A program made the position numbers and the translations under genes. This document shows, piece after piece, positions 24,958 through 34,123 of a stretch of DNA of 64,000 nt. How positions within the stretch are numbered: the first letter of the stretch is position 1; each line of letters starts with the position of its first letter. Source of the DNA: Variovorax paradoxus. Lineage in GTDB: Bacteria; Pseudomonadota; Gammaproteobacteria; Burkholderiales; Burkholderiaceae_C. Below the pieces are notes generated by a model. That model saw nothing but the letters and a program-made list of their open reading frames with translations, ran no database searches and was not told the DNA's origin. The stretch covers positions 124,001-188,000 of the forward strand of contig NZ_JAGGNW010000011.1 of NCBI RefSeq assembly GCF_018614875.1, read 5' to 3'.

Positions 24958-25233
24958 ATGGCACGCATGGTTCAGTGCATCAAGCTCGGCAAAGAGGCCG
25001 AAGGGCTCGACTTCCCGCCCTATCCCGGCGAACTGGGCAAGCGCCTGTGGGAAAACGTCAGCAAGGAAGCCTGGGCCGCCTGGCTCAAGCAGCAGACCAT
25101 GCTGGTCAATGAAAACAGGCTGAATCTGGCTGATCTGCGCGCCCGCCAGTACCTGGCCCGGCAGATGGAAAAGCACTTCTTCGGCGAAGGCGCCGACGTG
25201 GCCCAGGGCTACGTACCCCCTCCCGCCGCCTGA
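24958..25233 (+). CDS. yggX: Fe(II)-trafficking/oxidative damage protection protein YggX
   Basis: The 91-residue product matches YggX along its full length: [24 protein letters not shown] (parts) with the conserved Cys7, then [24 protein letters not shown] and the C-terminal [17 protein letters not shown]. The protein helps protect Fe-S clusters from oxidants. It is divergent from the ssu operon and followed 14 bp later by mnmC. Identification is firm. Confidence 0.96.
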   Translation: MARMVQCIKLGKEAEGLDFPPYPGELGKRLWENVSKEAWAAWLKQQTMLVNENRLNLADLRARQYLARQMEKHFFGEGADVAQGYVPPPAA

Positions 25234-25247
25234 GCACCCGCCGCACC

Positions 25248-27095
25248 GTGACCGCTGAGCCGGTGGCCTGGCGTTCCGACGGCGTTCCGCGAAGCGAACG
25301 CTTCGACGACATCTATCACACCGAAACCGGGGCGCTGGCGCAGGCTCGCCATGTGTTCCTGGGCGGCTGCGGCCTGCCCGGGGCTTGGTCCGGGCGGCCG
25401 CAATGGCTGATTCTCGAAACCGGATTCGGGCTGGGCCTCAATTTTCTGACAACCTGGCAGGCGTGGCGCGCGGACGCGAACCGGCCGCGCCTGCTGCACT
25501 TCGTCTCGGTCGAGGCGCACCCGGTCGGGCCCCAAGACCTGCTGCGCGCCGCCGGGGCCTACCCCGAGCTGATGCCGCTGGCCAGGGAACTGGCCGCGCA
25601 GTGGCACGGGCTGCTGCCGGGCTTTCACCGGCTGGCTTTCGACGCCGGCCACGTGCTGCTCACGCTGTGCATCGGCGACGTGCAGCCGATGTTGCGCGCG
25701 CAGCGCTTCGAGGCCGACAGCATCTTCCTCGACGGCTTCAGCCCGCAGCAGAACCCCGCGATGTGGTCGCCCGACACGCTGAAGGCCGTGTCGCGCTTTG
25801 CCCGCCAAGGCACCGGCCTTGCGAGCTGGACCTTTGCGCGCGGCGTGCGCGATGCGCTCTCGCAGAACGGCTTCCAGCTCCAAAGGCGCCAGGGCCTGCC
25901 GCCCAAGCGCGACTGCCTGGGCGGCGTGTTCGCGCCGGCCTGGACGGTTCGGCGCCGCGGCCCCGCGCCCGAGCGGATCGAAACCCCCGGCCGCTGCGCC
26001 GTCATCGGCGCCGGGCTGGCCGGTGCGGCCGTGGCCGCCAGCCTGGCGCGGCGCGGATGGCAGGTCATGGTGCTCGATGCGGCGGACCGCCCGGCCGCCG
26101 GCGCCTCCGGCCTGCCGGTCGGCGTGATGGCGCCGCATGTCTCGCCCGACGACGCCCTGCTCTCGCGGCTCACGCGCGCCGGCATTCGCGCGACCTGGCT
26201 CGAACTGCAGCGCCTGCTGGAAGAAGGCCGCGACTGGCGCGCCAGCGGCGTGCTGGAGCGCCGGCCCGAGGGCGACACGCGCGTCCCCGCCGGGTGGAGC
26301 CCCGGCGGCCCCAATGAATCGTGGCCCGCGAACGCCGCGCAATTGGCGCAAGCCGGTTTGCCGGCCGATGCGCCCGCCCTCTGGCACGCGCGCGCGGGCT
26401 GGGTCCGGCCCCAACGGCTGATCACCGCATGGCTGCGCGGGCCGGGCATCGAATTCCGCGGCAACGCACGGTTGGCACGCATCGCGCACGGCGACGGCGC
26501 ATGGCAGCTGTTCGATGCGGCGGACCACCTGCTGGCCGAGGCGGAGCGCGTGGTCATTGCCGCGGGCTTCGAATCCGGCCGCTTCGCTCCGGCGCTTCCG
26601 CTGCAGCCCGTGCGCGGCCAGGTCATGTGGGGCGCCATGGCGGCCGATGCCGCACTTCCGGCCGCCCCCCTCAACGGCGACGGCCACCTGATTGCACATG
26701 TACCCGCCGACGACGGCGCCCACCTCTGGCTGGCCGGCGCCACCTTCGACCGCGACAGCACCGACCTCGAGCCGAACGACGCCGATGCCGCCGCCAACCA
26801 TGAGCGCCTGAAGCGCCTTCACCCCGCCGCAGCCGCCGCACTGGCCGCGAGCTTCGATCGCCGCGAGGTCAACGCCTGGGTCGGCGTGCGCTGCGCATCG
26901 GGCGACCGCCGGCCGCTGGTCGGCCCGCTCGATGCCGATGCGACCGGCCTCTGGGCCTGCACCGCGCTGGGCTCGCGCGGCCTCAGCTTCGCGGCCCTGT
27001 GCGCGGAACTGCTGGCCGCGCAATGGCACGGCGAGCCGCTGCCGTTGCCCGCCAATCTGGCCAAGGCGCTCGCCATCCAGCGAACGCAAACGTAG
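25248..27095 (+). CDS. mnmC: Bifunctional tRNA mnm5s2U34 methyltransferase/oxidoreductase MnmC
   Basis: MnmC finishes mnm5s2U at the wobble base of tRNAs: an FAD domain removes the carboxymethyl group and a methyltransferase domain adds a methyl. The 615-residue protein has the methyltransferase domain in residues 1-245 (LETGFGLGLNFL AdoMet loop, FLDGFSPQQNPAMWS), and an FAD domain from residue 250 (VIGAGLAGAAVA, Gly254-Gly259). The start is GTG at 25248, 14 bp past yggX; no upstream ATG fits. The opposite strand has a spurious 1,572-codon open frame across this and the next genes. Identification is firm. Confidence 0.95.
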   Translation: MTAEPVAWRSDGVPRSERFDDIYHTETGALAQARHVFLGGCGLPGAWSGRPQWLILETGFGLGLNFLTTWQAWRADANRPRLLHFVSVEAHPVGPQDLLRAAGAYPELMPLARELAAQWHGLLPGFHRLAFDAGHVLLTLCIGDVQPMLRAQRFEADSIFLDGFSPQQNPAMWSPDTLKAVSRFARQGTGLASWTFARGVRDALSQNGFQLQRRQGLPPKRDCLGGVFAPAWTVRRRGPAPERIETPGRCAVIGAGLAGAAVAASLARRGWQVMVLDAADRPAAGASGLPVGVMAPHVSPDDALLSRLTRAGIRATWLELQRLLEEGRDWRASGVLERRPEGDTRVPAGWSPGGPNESWPANAAQLAQAGLPADAPALWHARAGWVRPQRLITAWLRGPGIEFRGNARLARIAHGDGAWQLFDAADHLLAEAERVVIAAGFESGRFAPALPLQPVRGQVMWGAMAADAALPAAPLNGDGHLIAHVPADDGAHLWLAGATFDRDSTDLEPNDADAAANHERLKRLHPAAAAALAASFDRREVNAWVGVRCASGDRRPLVGPLDADATGLWACTALGSRGLSFAALCAELLAAQWHGEPLPLPANLAKALAIQRTQT

Positions 27096-27119
27096 GCGTC
27101 CGCTCGCCAAGGCCTGAGA

Positions 27120-28028
27120 ATGCATCGCATGGCCATCCAATACGACATCACCCACACCACCGTCTACCGCTACAAGAAGCCGGTCACCTTCGGTCAGCAC
27201 CGGGTGATGTTCCGCCCGCGCGACAGCCATGACCTGCGCGTGCTCGCCACCGACCTGCAGGTGAGCCCTCAGTCGTTCACGCGGCTGATCCAGGACCCGC
27301 ATTCGAACTCGGTCGCGCTGGTGCAGCCCATGGGCGAGGCCACGGAGCTGCGCATCGTGTGCTCCTTCACCATCGAGCACGTGCCGGCGCAGCAGGACCA
27401 GCTTGCGCTCGACCCGGCCGCCGAGTTCCTGCCCTTCGCCTATTCGGTGCAGGAGCGCCTCGATCTCGAGCACTACCTGCGCCCGCACCACGACGACGAC
27501 ACCCAGGGCACGCTGATCCGCTGGGCGCACCAGTTCCTGCACACCGACCAGCCCAATAGCACCCGCGAGGTTCTCGCGCGCATGAACGCGCACATCGGCC
27601 AGAGCCTCGAATACAAGGCGCGCGACGAGGAAGGCACGCAGACGCCGCTGCAGACGCTGGCGCTCGGCAGCGGCAGCTGCCGCGACTATGCGCTGCTGAT
27701 GATGGAGGCCGCCCGCCGGCTGGGCATTGCCACCCGCTTCGTCTCCGGCTACCTCTACGACGCCGCGCTCGACCGCGCCAACCAGGCGCCCGGCGAGTCG
27801 ATGACCGGCGCCGGCACCACGCACGCCTGGCTGCAGGCCTACCTGCCGGGCATCGGCTGGCTGGCCTTCGACCCCACCAACAACCTGATGGGCAGCGGCC
27901 AGCTGATCCGCGTCGGCGTCACGCGCGACCCGGCGCAGGCCGCGCCCATCTCGGGCAGCTGGTATGGCGATGCAGAGGCGTACGAAGGCCTCGACGCCAC
28001 GGTGGTGGTGACACGCCGCAAGGGCTGA
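27120..28028 (+). CDS. Transglutaminase-like cysteine protease-fold protein
   Basis: A 302-residue cytoplasmic protein with an N-terminal transglutaminase-associated beta domain (residues 1-100) and a transglutaminase core. The catalytic triad can be read: Cys187 in GSGSCRDYA, His235 in TTHAWLQ, Asp251 in AFDPTNN. An alternative ATG three codons downstream (27129) is equally possible. Homologues often sit with circularly permuted ATP-grasp and alpha-E genes, but these are absent here. Activity could be peptidase or amidase; the substrate is unknown. Confidence 0.88.
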   Translation: MHRMAIQYDITHTTVYRYKKPVTFGQHRVMFRPRDSHDLRVLATDLQVSPQSFTRLIQDPHSNSVALVQPMGEATELRIVCSFTIEHVPAQQDQLALDPAAEFLPFAYSVQERLDLEHYLRPHHDDDTQGTLIRWAHQFLHTDQPNSTREVLARMNAHIGQSLEYKARDEEGTQTPLQTLALGSGSCRDYALLMMEAARRLGIATRFVSGYLYDAALDRANQAPGESMTGAGTTHAWLQAYLPGIGWLAFDPTNNLMGSGQLIRVGVTRDPAQAAPISGSWYGDAEAYEGLDATVVVTRRKG

Positions 28029-28214
28029 CACCCCGCACGCCGGTGTCGCGCAGGAGATAGCAGCTACGGGAAAGCCCGGGCCGGTGCGCACCGCAACGCC
28101 CCTACGCTGCGCCGCCGGTCCAGCCAAATAGCACGGTCGTTCTCTACGCCCGGGCGAGGCTGCGCTGTGCGCCGGGCTTCTTCCCAACAACACAAGAACG
28201 GAGAGAGACATCCC

Positions 28215-29717
28215 ATGCATTCCTCGCGCCTGACACTTCTCGCCCTTGCAACCAGCCTGGCCGTCGCAGCCTGCGGCGGCGGCGGCGGCGGCAACGGCTT
28301 TGCCTTCACGCCGCTGCCGCCGGCCCCGGCGCCCGCGCCGCCGGCTCCGCCTCCTCCTCCTCCGCCCGAGGAAACGCGCCTGCAGGACAGCCGCAATTCC
28401 TTCGCGCCCGCCGACCCGGCGGCCACCACCTTCGCAGCGCTCGCGGCCGATGCGGGCGACACCATCGACAACACCACCACCAGCCGCTGGGCCGGCATGC
28501 TGGGCGGCGCGCAATACCGCGTCGAGGTGCCCGCCAACTGGAACGGCAAGCTCGTGATGTATGCGCACGGCTATGCCGGCGACGGCAACTTGCTGGTGGT
28601 GAACAACCCCTCCATCCGCCGCTACCTCGTCCAGAACGGCTACGCCTGGGCGGCATCGAGCTACAGCAAGAATTTCTACGACGTGCGAGCGGGCGTGGAA
28701 GACACCAACGCGCTGGCCCTGCAGTTCAACGCCATCGCCAAGGCCAGCGGCCGCGAGCTCGCGGCGCCGTCGAGGATCTACATCACCGGCCACTCGATGG
28801 GCGGCCACATCACGGCGGCGGCCATCGAGGACGAAGCCTTTGCCACCGCCAACCACAAGGTGAAGTACAGCGGCGCGGTGCCGATGTGCGGCGTGGTCGG
28901 CGACACCGAGCTGTTCGACTACTTCGCGGGCGCGCAGGCCGCCGCGCAGGCGCTCGCGGGACTGCCGAAGTACCCGATCGTCAACTGGTCCGACATCAAG
29001 GCGCAGGTCACCGGCACCCTCTACACCGCCTTCCCGGGCACGCCCACGGCCACCGGCCTGAAGTTCGGCTCGGTGGTGAAGAACTTCACGGGCGGCGAGC
29101 GGCCGATGTTCGACCTGGGCTTCACGCAGGGCGGCTCGTTCGCGGCGGTGTGGGGCGTGTTCGGCAGCGACGGCACGGTCAACGGCATCCTGAACCGGAG
29201 CATGCCGGACACCAACCGCTTCACCTACGCCATCGATGGCGACGTGCCGGGCACCACGGCGCTGAACGCCTCGGTGCTCAAGCTCACCGCGGCGGCCGAT
29301 GCCAACCGCCTGCGCACCGATGGGCTGCGCTGGATCCCCAAGGCCAACGGCGAGTTCAGGATTCCCGTGGTGACGCTGCACACGCTCGGCGACCTGTACG
29401 TGCCTTTCAGCATGGAGCAGATCTACAACCGGCGCGTGGCGGCCAAGGGCAACAGCGGCTGGCTGGTGCAGCGCGCGGTGCGCGGCATCTCGCATTGCGA
29501 CTTCACGCTCGCCGAGCAGGCCGAAGCCTTCGACGCGATGGTCAAGTGGGAGCGCGACGGCGTGAAGCCGGCAGGCGACGACGTGGTCACCGCGGCCACG
29601 GTGGCGGACCCGGCCTACGGCTGCACGTTCACGCGCCCGCTCGGCACGGTGGACGAAAGCAGCACCAGCAAGGCGACGCGTCCGGGCGCGGCCGCCGCAC
29701 GCCCCTGCCCGCCGTGA
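28215..29717 (+). CDS. Secreted lipoprotein alpha/beta hydrolase
   Basis: The 500-residue product starts with a lipoprotein signal peptide ending AVAAC (Cys20), then a Gly-rich and Pro-rich linker (residues 21-50), and a hydrolase domain with the nucleophile motif GHSMGG (Ser194). HGYAGDG forms the oxyanion part. It resembles secreted esterases and tannase-like or PHB-type hydrolases of soil bacteria, but I cannot name the substrate. The start is the ATG at 28215, since the open frame upstream lacks a signal. A GGAGAGAGAC site lies before the ATG. Cell-surface exposure is inferred from the signal. Confidence 0.85.
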   Translation: MHSSRLTLLALATSLAVAACGGGGGGNGFAFTPLPPAPAPAPPAPPPPPPPEETRLQDSRNSFAPADPAATTFAALAADAGDTIDNTTTSRWAGMLGGAQYRVEVPANWNGKLVMYAHGYAGDGNLLVVNNPSIRRYLVQNGYAWAASSYSKNFYDVRAGVEDTNALALQFNAIAKASGRELAAPSRIYITGHSMGGHITAAAIEDEAFATANHKVKYSGAVPMCGVVGDTELFDYFAGAQAAAQALAGLPKYPIVNWSDIKAQVTGTLYTAFPGTPTATGLKFGSVVKNFTGGERPMFDLGFTQGGSFAAVWGVFGSDGTVNGILNRSMPDTNRFTYAIDGDVPGTTALNASVLKLTAAADANRLRTDGLRWIPKANGEFRIPVVTLHTLGDLYVPFSMEQIYNRRVAAKGNSGWLVQRAVRGISHCDFTLAEQAEAFDAMVKWERDGVKPAGDDVVTAATVADPAYGCTFTRPLGTVDESSTSKATRPGAAAARPCPP

Positions 29718-29751
29718 GCGGCGCGAGGAGCGTGAGGGCCGAGTGATCAGC

Positions 29752-29773
29752 GCGCGGGCGGTACCGCCCGCGC
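29752..29773. terminator. GC-rich perfect hairpin after the secreted hydrolase gene
   Basis: An 11-bp arm (GCGCGGGCGGT) is followed directly by its complement, giving a 22-bp perfect palindrome 35 bp past the hydrolase stop. No T run follows, so it may act with Rho or as an mRNA 3' stabiliser. The region 29774-29973 that follows holds no gene that I can support. Confidence 0.45.
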
Positions 29774-29973
29774 CCATGTTTGCGCCTGGTTCGCGTGCCG
29801 ATCGGCCGACCCGGCATGCCAGCCCCGAAGGCGGGAGTTGGCGAAGGACGGCTGGCCAAGGACGTGATGAAGAAGTAGCAAGCACGAAGGGATACGCAGC
29901 ATTGACGGCCGCCGGAATAGGCGGCAATGTCGCCCCATCGGCTTGGCACCGAAGGCTCCTTCAAGGACAACAC

Positions 29974-30675
29974 ATGAGATTCCTCGCACTCACCGCCGGC
30001 ACGCTGGCGGCCGCAGCGCTGGCCTGGCATGCCGTGCCTTCGTTCGCCGAGCCGGCCCGGCGCGTGCCGGCGCCCGCGGCCGACCTGCCGGCCTCGTCCA
30101 CCACGAAATACGACATCGCCGTGTTCGCCGGCGGTTGCTTCTGGGGCGTGCAAGGCGTGTTCCAGCGCGTCAAGGGCGTGAACAACGCCGTGTCGGGCTA
30201 TGCCGGCGGCGAGGCGAAGACGGCGCGCTATGACAACGTGCGCTCGGGCCGCACCGGCCATGCCGAATCGGTGCGCATTACCTACGACCCGCGGCAGATC
30301 AGCTACGGCAAGCTGCTGCAGATCTATTTCTCGGTGGCGCACGACCCGACCCAGCTGAACCGGCAAGGGCCGGACACAGGCCCTCAATACCGCTCCACCG
30401 TGTTTGCCGAGAACGCCGAACAGGCCCACATCGCGAAGGCATACATCGTGCAGCTGAACCAGGCCAGGACCTTCGGCAAGCCGCTGGCGACCACCATCGA
30501 AATAGCGAGACCGTTCCATGCGGCCGAGTCCTATCACCAGGACTTCCTCACACGCCATCCAGGCAACGAGTACATCGTGTTCAACGACCTTCCGAAGATC
30601 GAAGGCCTGAAGAAGCTGTTTCCGGAGAGCTACCGATCGACGCCCGTGCTGGTGAATGCGGCCAAGGGCGGCTGA
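29974..30675 (+). CDS. msrA: Exported peptide-methionine (S)-S-oxide reductase
   Basis: MsrA reduces methionine sulfoxide in proteins. The 233-residue product has an N-terminal signal peptide (residues 1-25, ending SFAEPA), so it acts in the periplasm. The catalytic motif GGCFWG has Cys55. Later blocks YDPRQISYGKLL and HDPTQLNRQGPDTGPQYRS match the family, as does the HAAESYHQDFL segment. The cytoplasmic family form lacks a signal. Its stop (30673-30675) is two bases from that of the converging aldolase gene. Confidence 0.93.
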   Translation: MRFLALTAGTLAAAALAWHAVPSFAEPARRVPAPAADLPASSTTKYDIAVFAGGCFWGVQGVFQRVKGVNNAVSGYAGGEAKTARYDNVRSGRTGHAESVRITYDPRQISYGKLLQIYFSVAHDPTQLNRQGPDTGPQYRSTVFAENAEQAHIAKAYIVQLNQARTFGKPLATTIEIARPFHAAESYHQDFLTRHPGNEYIVFNDLPKIEGLKKLFPESYRSTPVLVNAAKGG

Positions 30676-30676
30676 C

Positions 30677-31708
30677 TCAGCCCGGTTCCGGCCTGTCCGC
30701 CAGCGCGTCGTAGGCGCCGCGGCGCGCGGCCTGGTTGCAGCGGGCACGGTGCACCAGCGCCTTCTGCGCCGATGCGGCATTGGCGGCGTCGCCTTTCCAG
30801 GCGTCCAGCGCCGGTTGCTGGACGGCGCGCGAGTATGAAAACGCCAGCGCCCACGGCACGCGCGCCCCGGATCTCGCGTTCATGGCGTTCAAACGGGCAG
30901 AGGCGAGCTGCGCCGATTGGCCGCCCGACAGGAACGCGATGCCCGGCACGGCCGCGGGCACGACCCGCAGCAGGCACGCCACGGTGGCGTGGGCGACCTC
31001 GTCCACGCTTTCCTGCGTCGGGCAGGCCTGCCCGGGCAGCACCATGTTCGGCTTCAGGAGCATGCCTTCCAGCAGCACGCCCTGCAGACGCAGCTGGGCG
31101 AAGACCGCGTGCAGGGTCTCTTCGGTAATTTCCGCGCAGCGAGCGAGGGAATGGTCGCCCTCCATCAGCACTTCGGGCTCGACGATGGGAACGAGCCCGG
31201 CCTCCTGGCACAGGGCCGCATAGCGGGCCAGCGCATGGGCGTTGACCTCGATGCAGGCACGGCTGGGCAGGCCGGCCCCAGGCGTGATGACGCCGCGCCA
31301 TTTGGCGAAGCGCGCACCCAAGGCCGCGTATTCGGCCAGCCGCTCGCGCAGGCCGTCCAGGCCTTCGGTGACCGTCTCCCCGGGATGGCCCGCCAGCGGC
31401 TTCGCGCCGGTGTCGACCTTGATGCCGGGAATGATGCCCGCCCCGGCGAGCACCGAGACAAACGACGCGCCCGCGCTCGTCTGCTGGCGGATGGTTTCGT
31501 CGAAGAGGATCGCGCCGCTGATGCATGCGCCGAGGCCCGGGGCGGTAACGATCAGCTCGCGCCAGTCGCGCCGCGCGTCCACGGTCTGGGGAATGCCCAG
31601 CTTCGCGAAGCGCTTGTGGCAGGTGGCGTTGCTCTCGTCCATTGCGAGCAAGCCCTTGTCGCCGGCGACCAGCGCCTGTGCGGTATCGATCAATGCCTGT
31701 GCAGTCAT
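30677..31708 (-). CDS. Class I fructose-bisphosphate aldolase
   Basis: It cleaves fructose 1,6-bisphosphate by a Schiff base. The 343-residue protein is of the eukaryote-like class I type: GLLAMDESNATCHKRF near residue 19, the Lys in GVLLEGMLLKPNMV (Lys219) that forms the Schiff base, and FLSGGQSAQLAS. Class I enzymes of this type are an occasional feature of beta-proteobacteria. It is 55 bp downstream of the oxidase gene on the same strand, so the two may be cotranscribed, though no shared pathway is obvious. Confidence 0.9.
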   Translation of the reverse strand: MTAQALIDTAQALVAGDKGLLAMDESNATCHKRFAKLGIPQTVDARRDWRELIVTAPGLGACISGAILFDETIRQQTSAGASFVSVLAGAGIIPGIKVDTGAKPLAGHPGETVTEGLDGLRERLAEYAALGARFAKWRGVITPGAGLPSRACIEVNAHALARYAALCQEAGLVPIVEPEVLMEGDHSLARCAEITEETLHAVFAQLRLQGVLLEGMLLKPNMVLPGQACPTQESVDEVAHATVACLLRVVPAAVPGIAFLSGGQSAQLASARLNAMNARSGARVPWALAFSYSRAVQQPALDAWKGDAANAASAQKALVHRARCNQAARRGAYDALADRPEPG

Positions 31709-31763
31709 GATGCTGTGACCCTCGCTTGCTTGCGGGGATCGTACGCCTCCACCCGCGCCGAGG

Positions 31764-32936
31764 CTAGATCACGTTCTTCTCGAGCAGCGGCCGGTTCTCG
31801 AGAATCCGCGCAAATGAAACCGGCGACAGATCGAGGCCGCGGTATTCGCCGTACCGGATCAGCTCCGCCACGCCGCGCCCTGCCGCCGGGCAGTGCTGAA
31901 GCCCATGCCCGGAGAAGCCGTTGGCGAAGAACAGGTTGTCGCAGTCCGGATGCAGGCCGAGGATCGCGTTGTGGTCGAACAGGTTCATCTCGTAGTAGCC
32001 GGCCCATGCGCCGGTCATGCGGATGGCCTCGAAGGCGGGCACGCGCCTGGCCAATGCGGGCCAGATGAAATCGTCGAAAACGCGGTAGTCGACTTCGAGC
32101 GGCGCGTCGTCGCGGTCCCGGTCCTGGGGCGGCGCAAAGCCGCAGATGAACCGGCGGCCTTCGGGGCGCAGCCAGATGCCCGAGGTGTCGATCACCAACG
32201 GGCAGCCCGGCAAGGTGTCGGGACACGAAAAGCTGAAGACCATGCGGCGGCGGCCGCGCACCGGCAGGTCGATACCGGCCCAGTCCGCCACCCTCGCGGC
32301 CCAGGCGCCGGCGGCGTTGACCACCACGTCGGCCTGGAGCACGTTGCCGATGTCGAGCTCCACGCCCGTCACCGCGCGGCCGTTGCGCTGCAATCCCGTG
32401 GCCTGCGCCTGCACATAGAGCGCCCCCTGGGATATGGCTTTCTTGCGAAAGGCCTGCAACAGGCTGTAGCCGTCGTACCAGCCCTCGCCCGAAAGGCCCA
32501 GCGAGGCCAGCGCGATGCCCTCGGCCGACATCCATGGAAAGCGCGCCTTCAGCGCGTCGGGTGCCATCAGGATCACGTCGACGCCATGCGCCTTCTGCAG
32601 CGCATGGTTCTCGCGCAGCACTTCGACGCCGTCCGGCGACGCCAGGTACAGGTACCCGGGCTCCACCAGGCCGATGTCGGGCACGTTGTCGCCCACGCGC
32701 AGGGTTTCGCCAAGGTCGCGAAAGAACTCGATGCCGTAGAGCGACATATCGATGTTGACGGCGGTCGAAAACTGCTGCCGGATCGAACTGGCCGACAAGG
32801 CCGACGACGCCTGCGTGTACGAGAAATCGCGCTCGACCACGGTCACGTCGAACGGTTCCTCCTGCGGGTCCCGGTTCAGGAAATAGGCGATGGCGGAGCC
32901 GATGGCGCCGCCGCCGATGATCACCACACGACGCAT
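31764..32936 (-). CDS. FAD-dependent D-amino acid/glycine oxidase-type dehydrogenase
   Basis: The 390-residue protein has the FAD motif IIGGGAIGSAIAYFL (residues 6-20), the SSALSASSIRQQFST block of DAO/sarcosine oxidase relatives, and a C-terminal GFSGHGLQHCPAAGRGVAELI, the conserved FAD-contacting stretch. Substrates may be D-amino acids, sarcosine or glycine betaine breakdown products; the sequence does not decide. It is divergent from a GcvA-like LysR gene with only 49 bp between them, and that regulator likely controls it. The ATG at 32936 has AGGAAAGG upstream. Confidence 0.85.
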   Translation of the reverse strand: MRRVVIIGGGAIGSAIAYFLNRDPQEEPFDVTVVERDFSYTQASSALSASSIRQQFSTAVNIDMSLYGIEFFRDLGETLRVGDNVPDIGLVEPGYLYLASPDGVEVLRENHALQKAHGVDVILMAPDALKARFPWMSAEGIALASLGLSGEGWYDGYSLLQAFRKKAISQGALYVQAQATGLQRNGRAVTGVELDIGNVLQADVVVNAAGAWAARVADWAGIDLPVRGRRRMVFSFSCPDTLPGCPLVIDTSGIWLRPEGRRFICGFAPPQDRDRDDAPLEVDYRVFDDFIWPALARRVPAFEAIRMTGAWAGYYEMNLFDHNAILGLHPDCDNLFFANGFSGHGLQHCPAAGRGVAELIRYGEYRGLDLSPVSFARILENRPLLEKNVI

Positions 32937-32985
32937 GAAATTCCTTTCCTGAAAACCCCCGAGCCCGACACGCAGAATAGCAACG

Positions 32986-33879
32986 ATGAGAAAAGATATT
33001 CCCAACCTGGGTGCATTGCAGGCCTTCGAGGCCTCGGCGCGCCTGGGGAGCTTCACCCGTGCGGCGGCCGAACTCGCGCTGACGCAAAGCGCCGTCGGCC
33101 GACAGGTTGCCACGCTCGAGCAGCGGCTGGGCGTGGCGCTGTTCTCGCGCGTGCGAAGGCGCCTCACGCTCACCGACACCGGACGCGAGTATGCGGCGCG
33201 CATCCGCCGCCACCTCGACCAGATCCGGCGCGACACGCTGGAGATCAGCGCCGGCCACGACATGGGCTTCGTCCTCGAAGTGGCGGTGGTGCCCACCTTT
33301 GCCACGCAATGGCTGATTCCGCGGCTGCCCGACTTCAGCCGGCGGCATCCCAACATCACCGTCAATCTCTCGGCGCGCTCGCAGCCCTTCTCGTTCCAGG
33401 AGAACGCCTATGACGCGGCCATCTATTTTGGCGACCAGTTCTGGCCCGGCACGCGCGGCGGCCTGATCTTTTCCGAAGGCGAGATGGTGCCGATCTGCAG
33501 CCCGGCCTTTCGCGATGCCAACGGCCCGTGGGACGAAACGGGCTTCGAACGCTGCCGCCACGTGCACCTGAGCACGCGCGCGCACGCGTGGCGCGACTGG
33601 TATGCGCAGCAAGGCTGGGACTACACGGTGCACGCCTCGCGCGGGCCGCGCTACGAGCTCTTCACCATGGTGGTGGCCGCCGCCGCGGCCGGCATGGGCG
33701 TCGGCCTGGCGCCGCGCATCCTGATCGAGCACGAACTGCGCACGGGAGAACTGGTGATCCCCGTGGACCGCCACCTCGACGTGCCCCAGGGCTACTACTT
33801 CGCCTACCCCGAAGGCCGCACGGCCTCCGGTGCGCTGGAGCATTTCAAGCACTGGGTGCTGGGGCTGGCGCCGGACTGA
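32986..33879 (+). CDS. LysR-family regulator of the GcvA type
   Basis: The 297-residue protein has the winged helix (residues 6-65; LGALQAFEASARLGSFTRAAAELALTQSAVGRQV in parts), the opening of the GcvA/AmpR subgroup, and a co-inducer domain with GMGVGLAPRILIEHEL. It is divergent from the amino-acid oxidase gene with a short shared promoter, so regulation of amino-acid catabolism is likely. The ligand is unknown. Confidence 0.88.
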   Translation: MRKDIPNLGALQAFEASARLGSFTRAAAELALTQSAVGRQVATLEQRLGVALFSRVRRRLTLTDTGREYAARIRRHLDQIRRDTLEISAGHDMGFVLEVAVVPTFATQWLIPRLPDFSRRHPNITVNLSARSQPFSFQENAYDAAIYFGDQFWPGTRGGLIFSEGEMVPICSPAFRDANGPWDETGFERCRHVHLSTRAHAWRDWYAQQGWDYTVHASRGPRYELFTMVVAAAAAGMGVGLAPRILIEHELRTGELVIPVDRHLDVPQGYYFAYPEGRTASGALEHFKHWVLGLAPD

Positions 33880-33970
33880 AGCCGGTCGGAGCCGCGCTTC
33901 ACAAAAAAAGCACGCCGGACAGATCCCGGCGCTTCGCGATTCGAAGCAAAGTCAGTCGAATGTTGTACGT

Positions 33971-33982
33971 TGTCATATGACA
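33971..33982. promoter_or_regulatory. Upstream palindromic operator O1 of the pectate-lyase gene
   Basis: TTGTCATATGACA (33970-33982) contains a perfect 12-bp palindrome and matches the second site at 34068-34081 in the pattern TTGTCRTAYGACA. It is about 50 bp upstream of the promoter -35. The shape suits a GntR FadR-subgroup dimer. Confidence 0.6.
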
Positions 33983-34020
33983 CGAGGTGAAACCCCTAAG
34001 GTATTCACATGCCAGCATGC

Positions 34021-34049
34021 TTGACGCTCTCGAGACGCCCTCCAATAAT
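34021..34049 (+). promoter_or_regulatory. Sigma-70-type promoter of the pectate-lyase gene
   Basis: TTGACG (34021-34026) and AATAAT (34044-34049) are separated by 17 bp, a good -35/-10 pair. Transcription should start near 34056, which leaves an mRNA leader of about 68 bases before the ATG at 34124. Operator O2 lies inside that leader. Confidence 0.6.
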
Positions 34050-34067
34050 CGCCGCGGCCATGGCGCA

Positions 34068-34081
34068 TTGTCGTACGACAA
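34068..34081. promoter_or_regulatory. Downstream palindromic operator O2 of the pectate-lyase gene
   Basis: TTGTCGTACGACAA is a perfect 14-bp palindrome about 12-25 bp downstream of the expected transcription start, a position suited to repression by road-block. Centres of O1 and O2 are 98 bp apart. Confidence 0.6.
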
Positions 34082-34123
34082 CTGATGACTTCGGGCCGAT
34101 CAATAACTACGGAGACAGAGGGC

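Noticed and set aside
29752..29773. Strong Rho-independent terminator
   Set aside because: The hairpin is perfect but no U-tract follows on either strand, so it is listed only as a hairpin with low confidence.
25209..29927. 1,572-codon open frame on the - strand
   Set aside because: It is opposite mnmC, the transglutaminase-like gene and the secreted hydrolase, all with catalytic motifs. The product is Arg/Ala/Gly-rich and has no domain.
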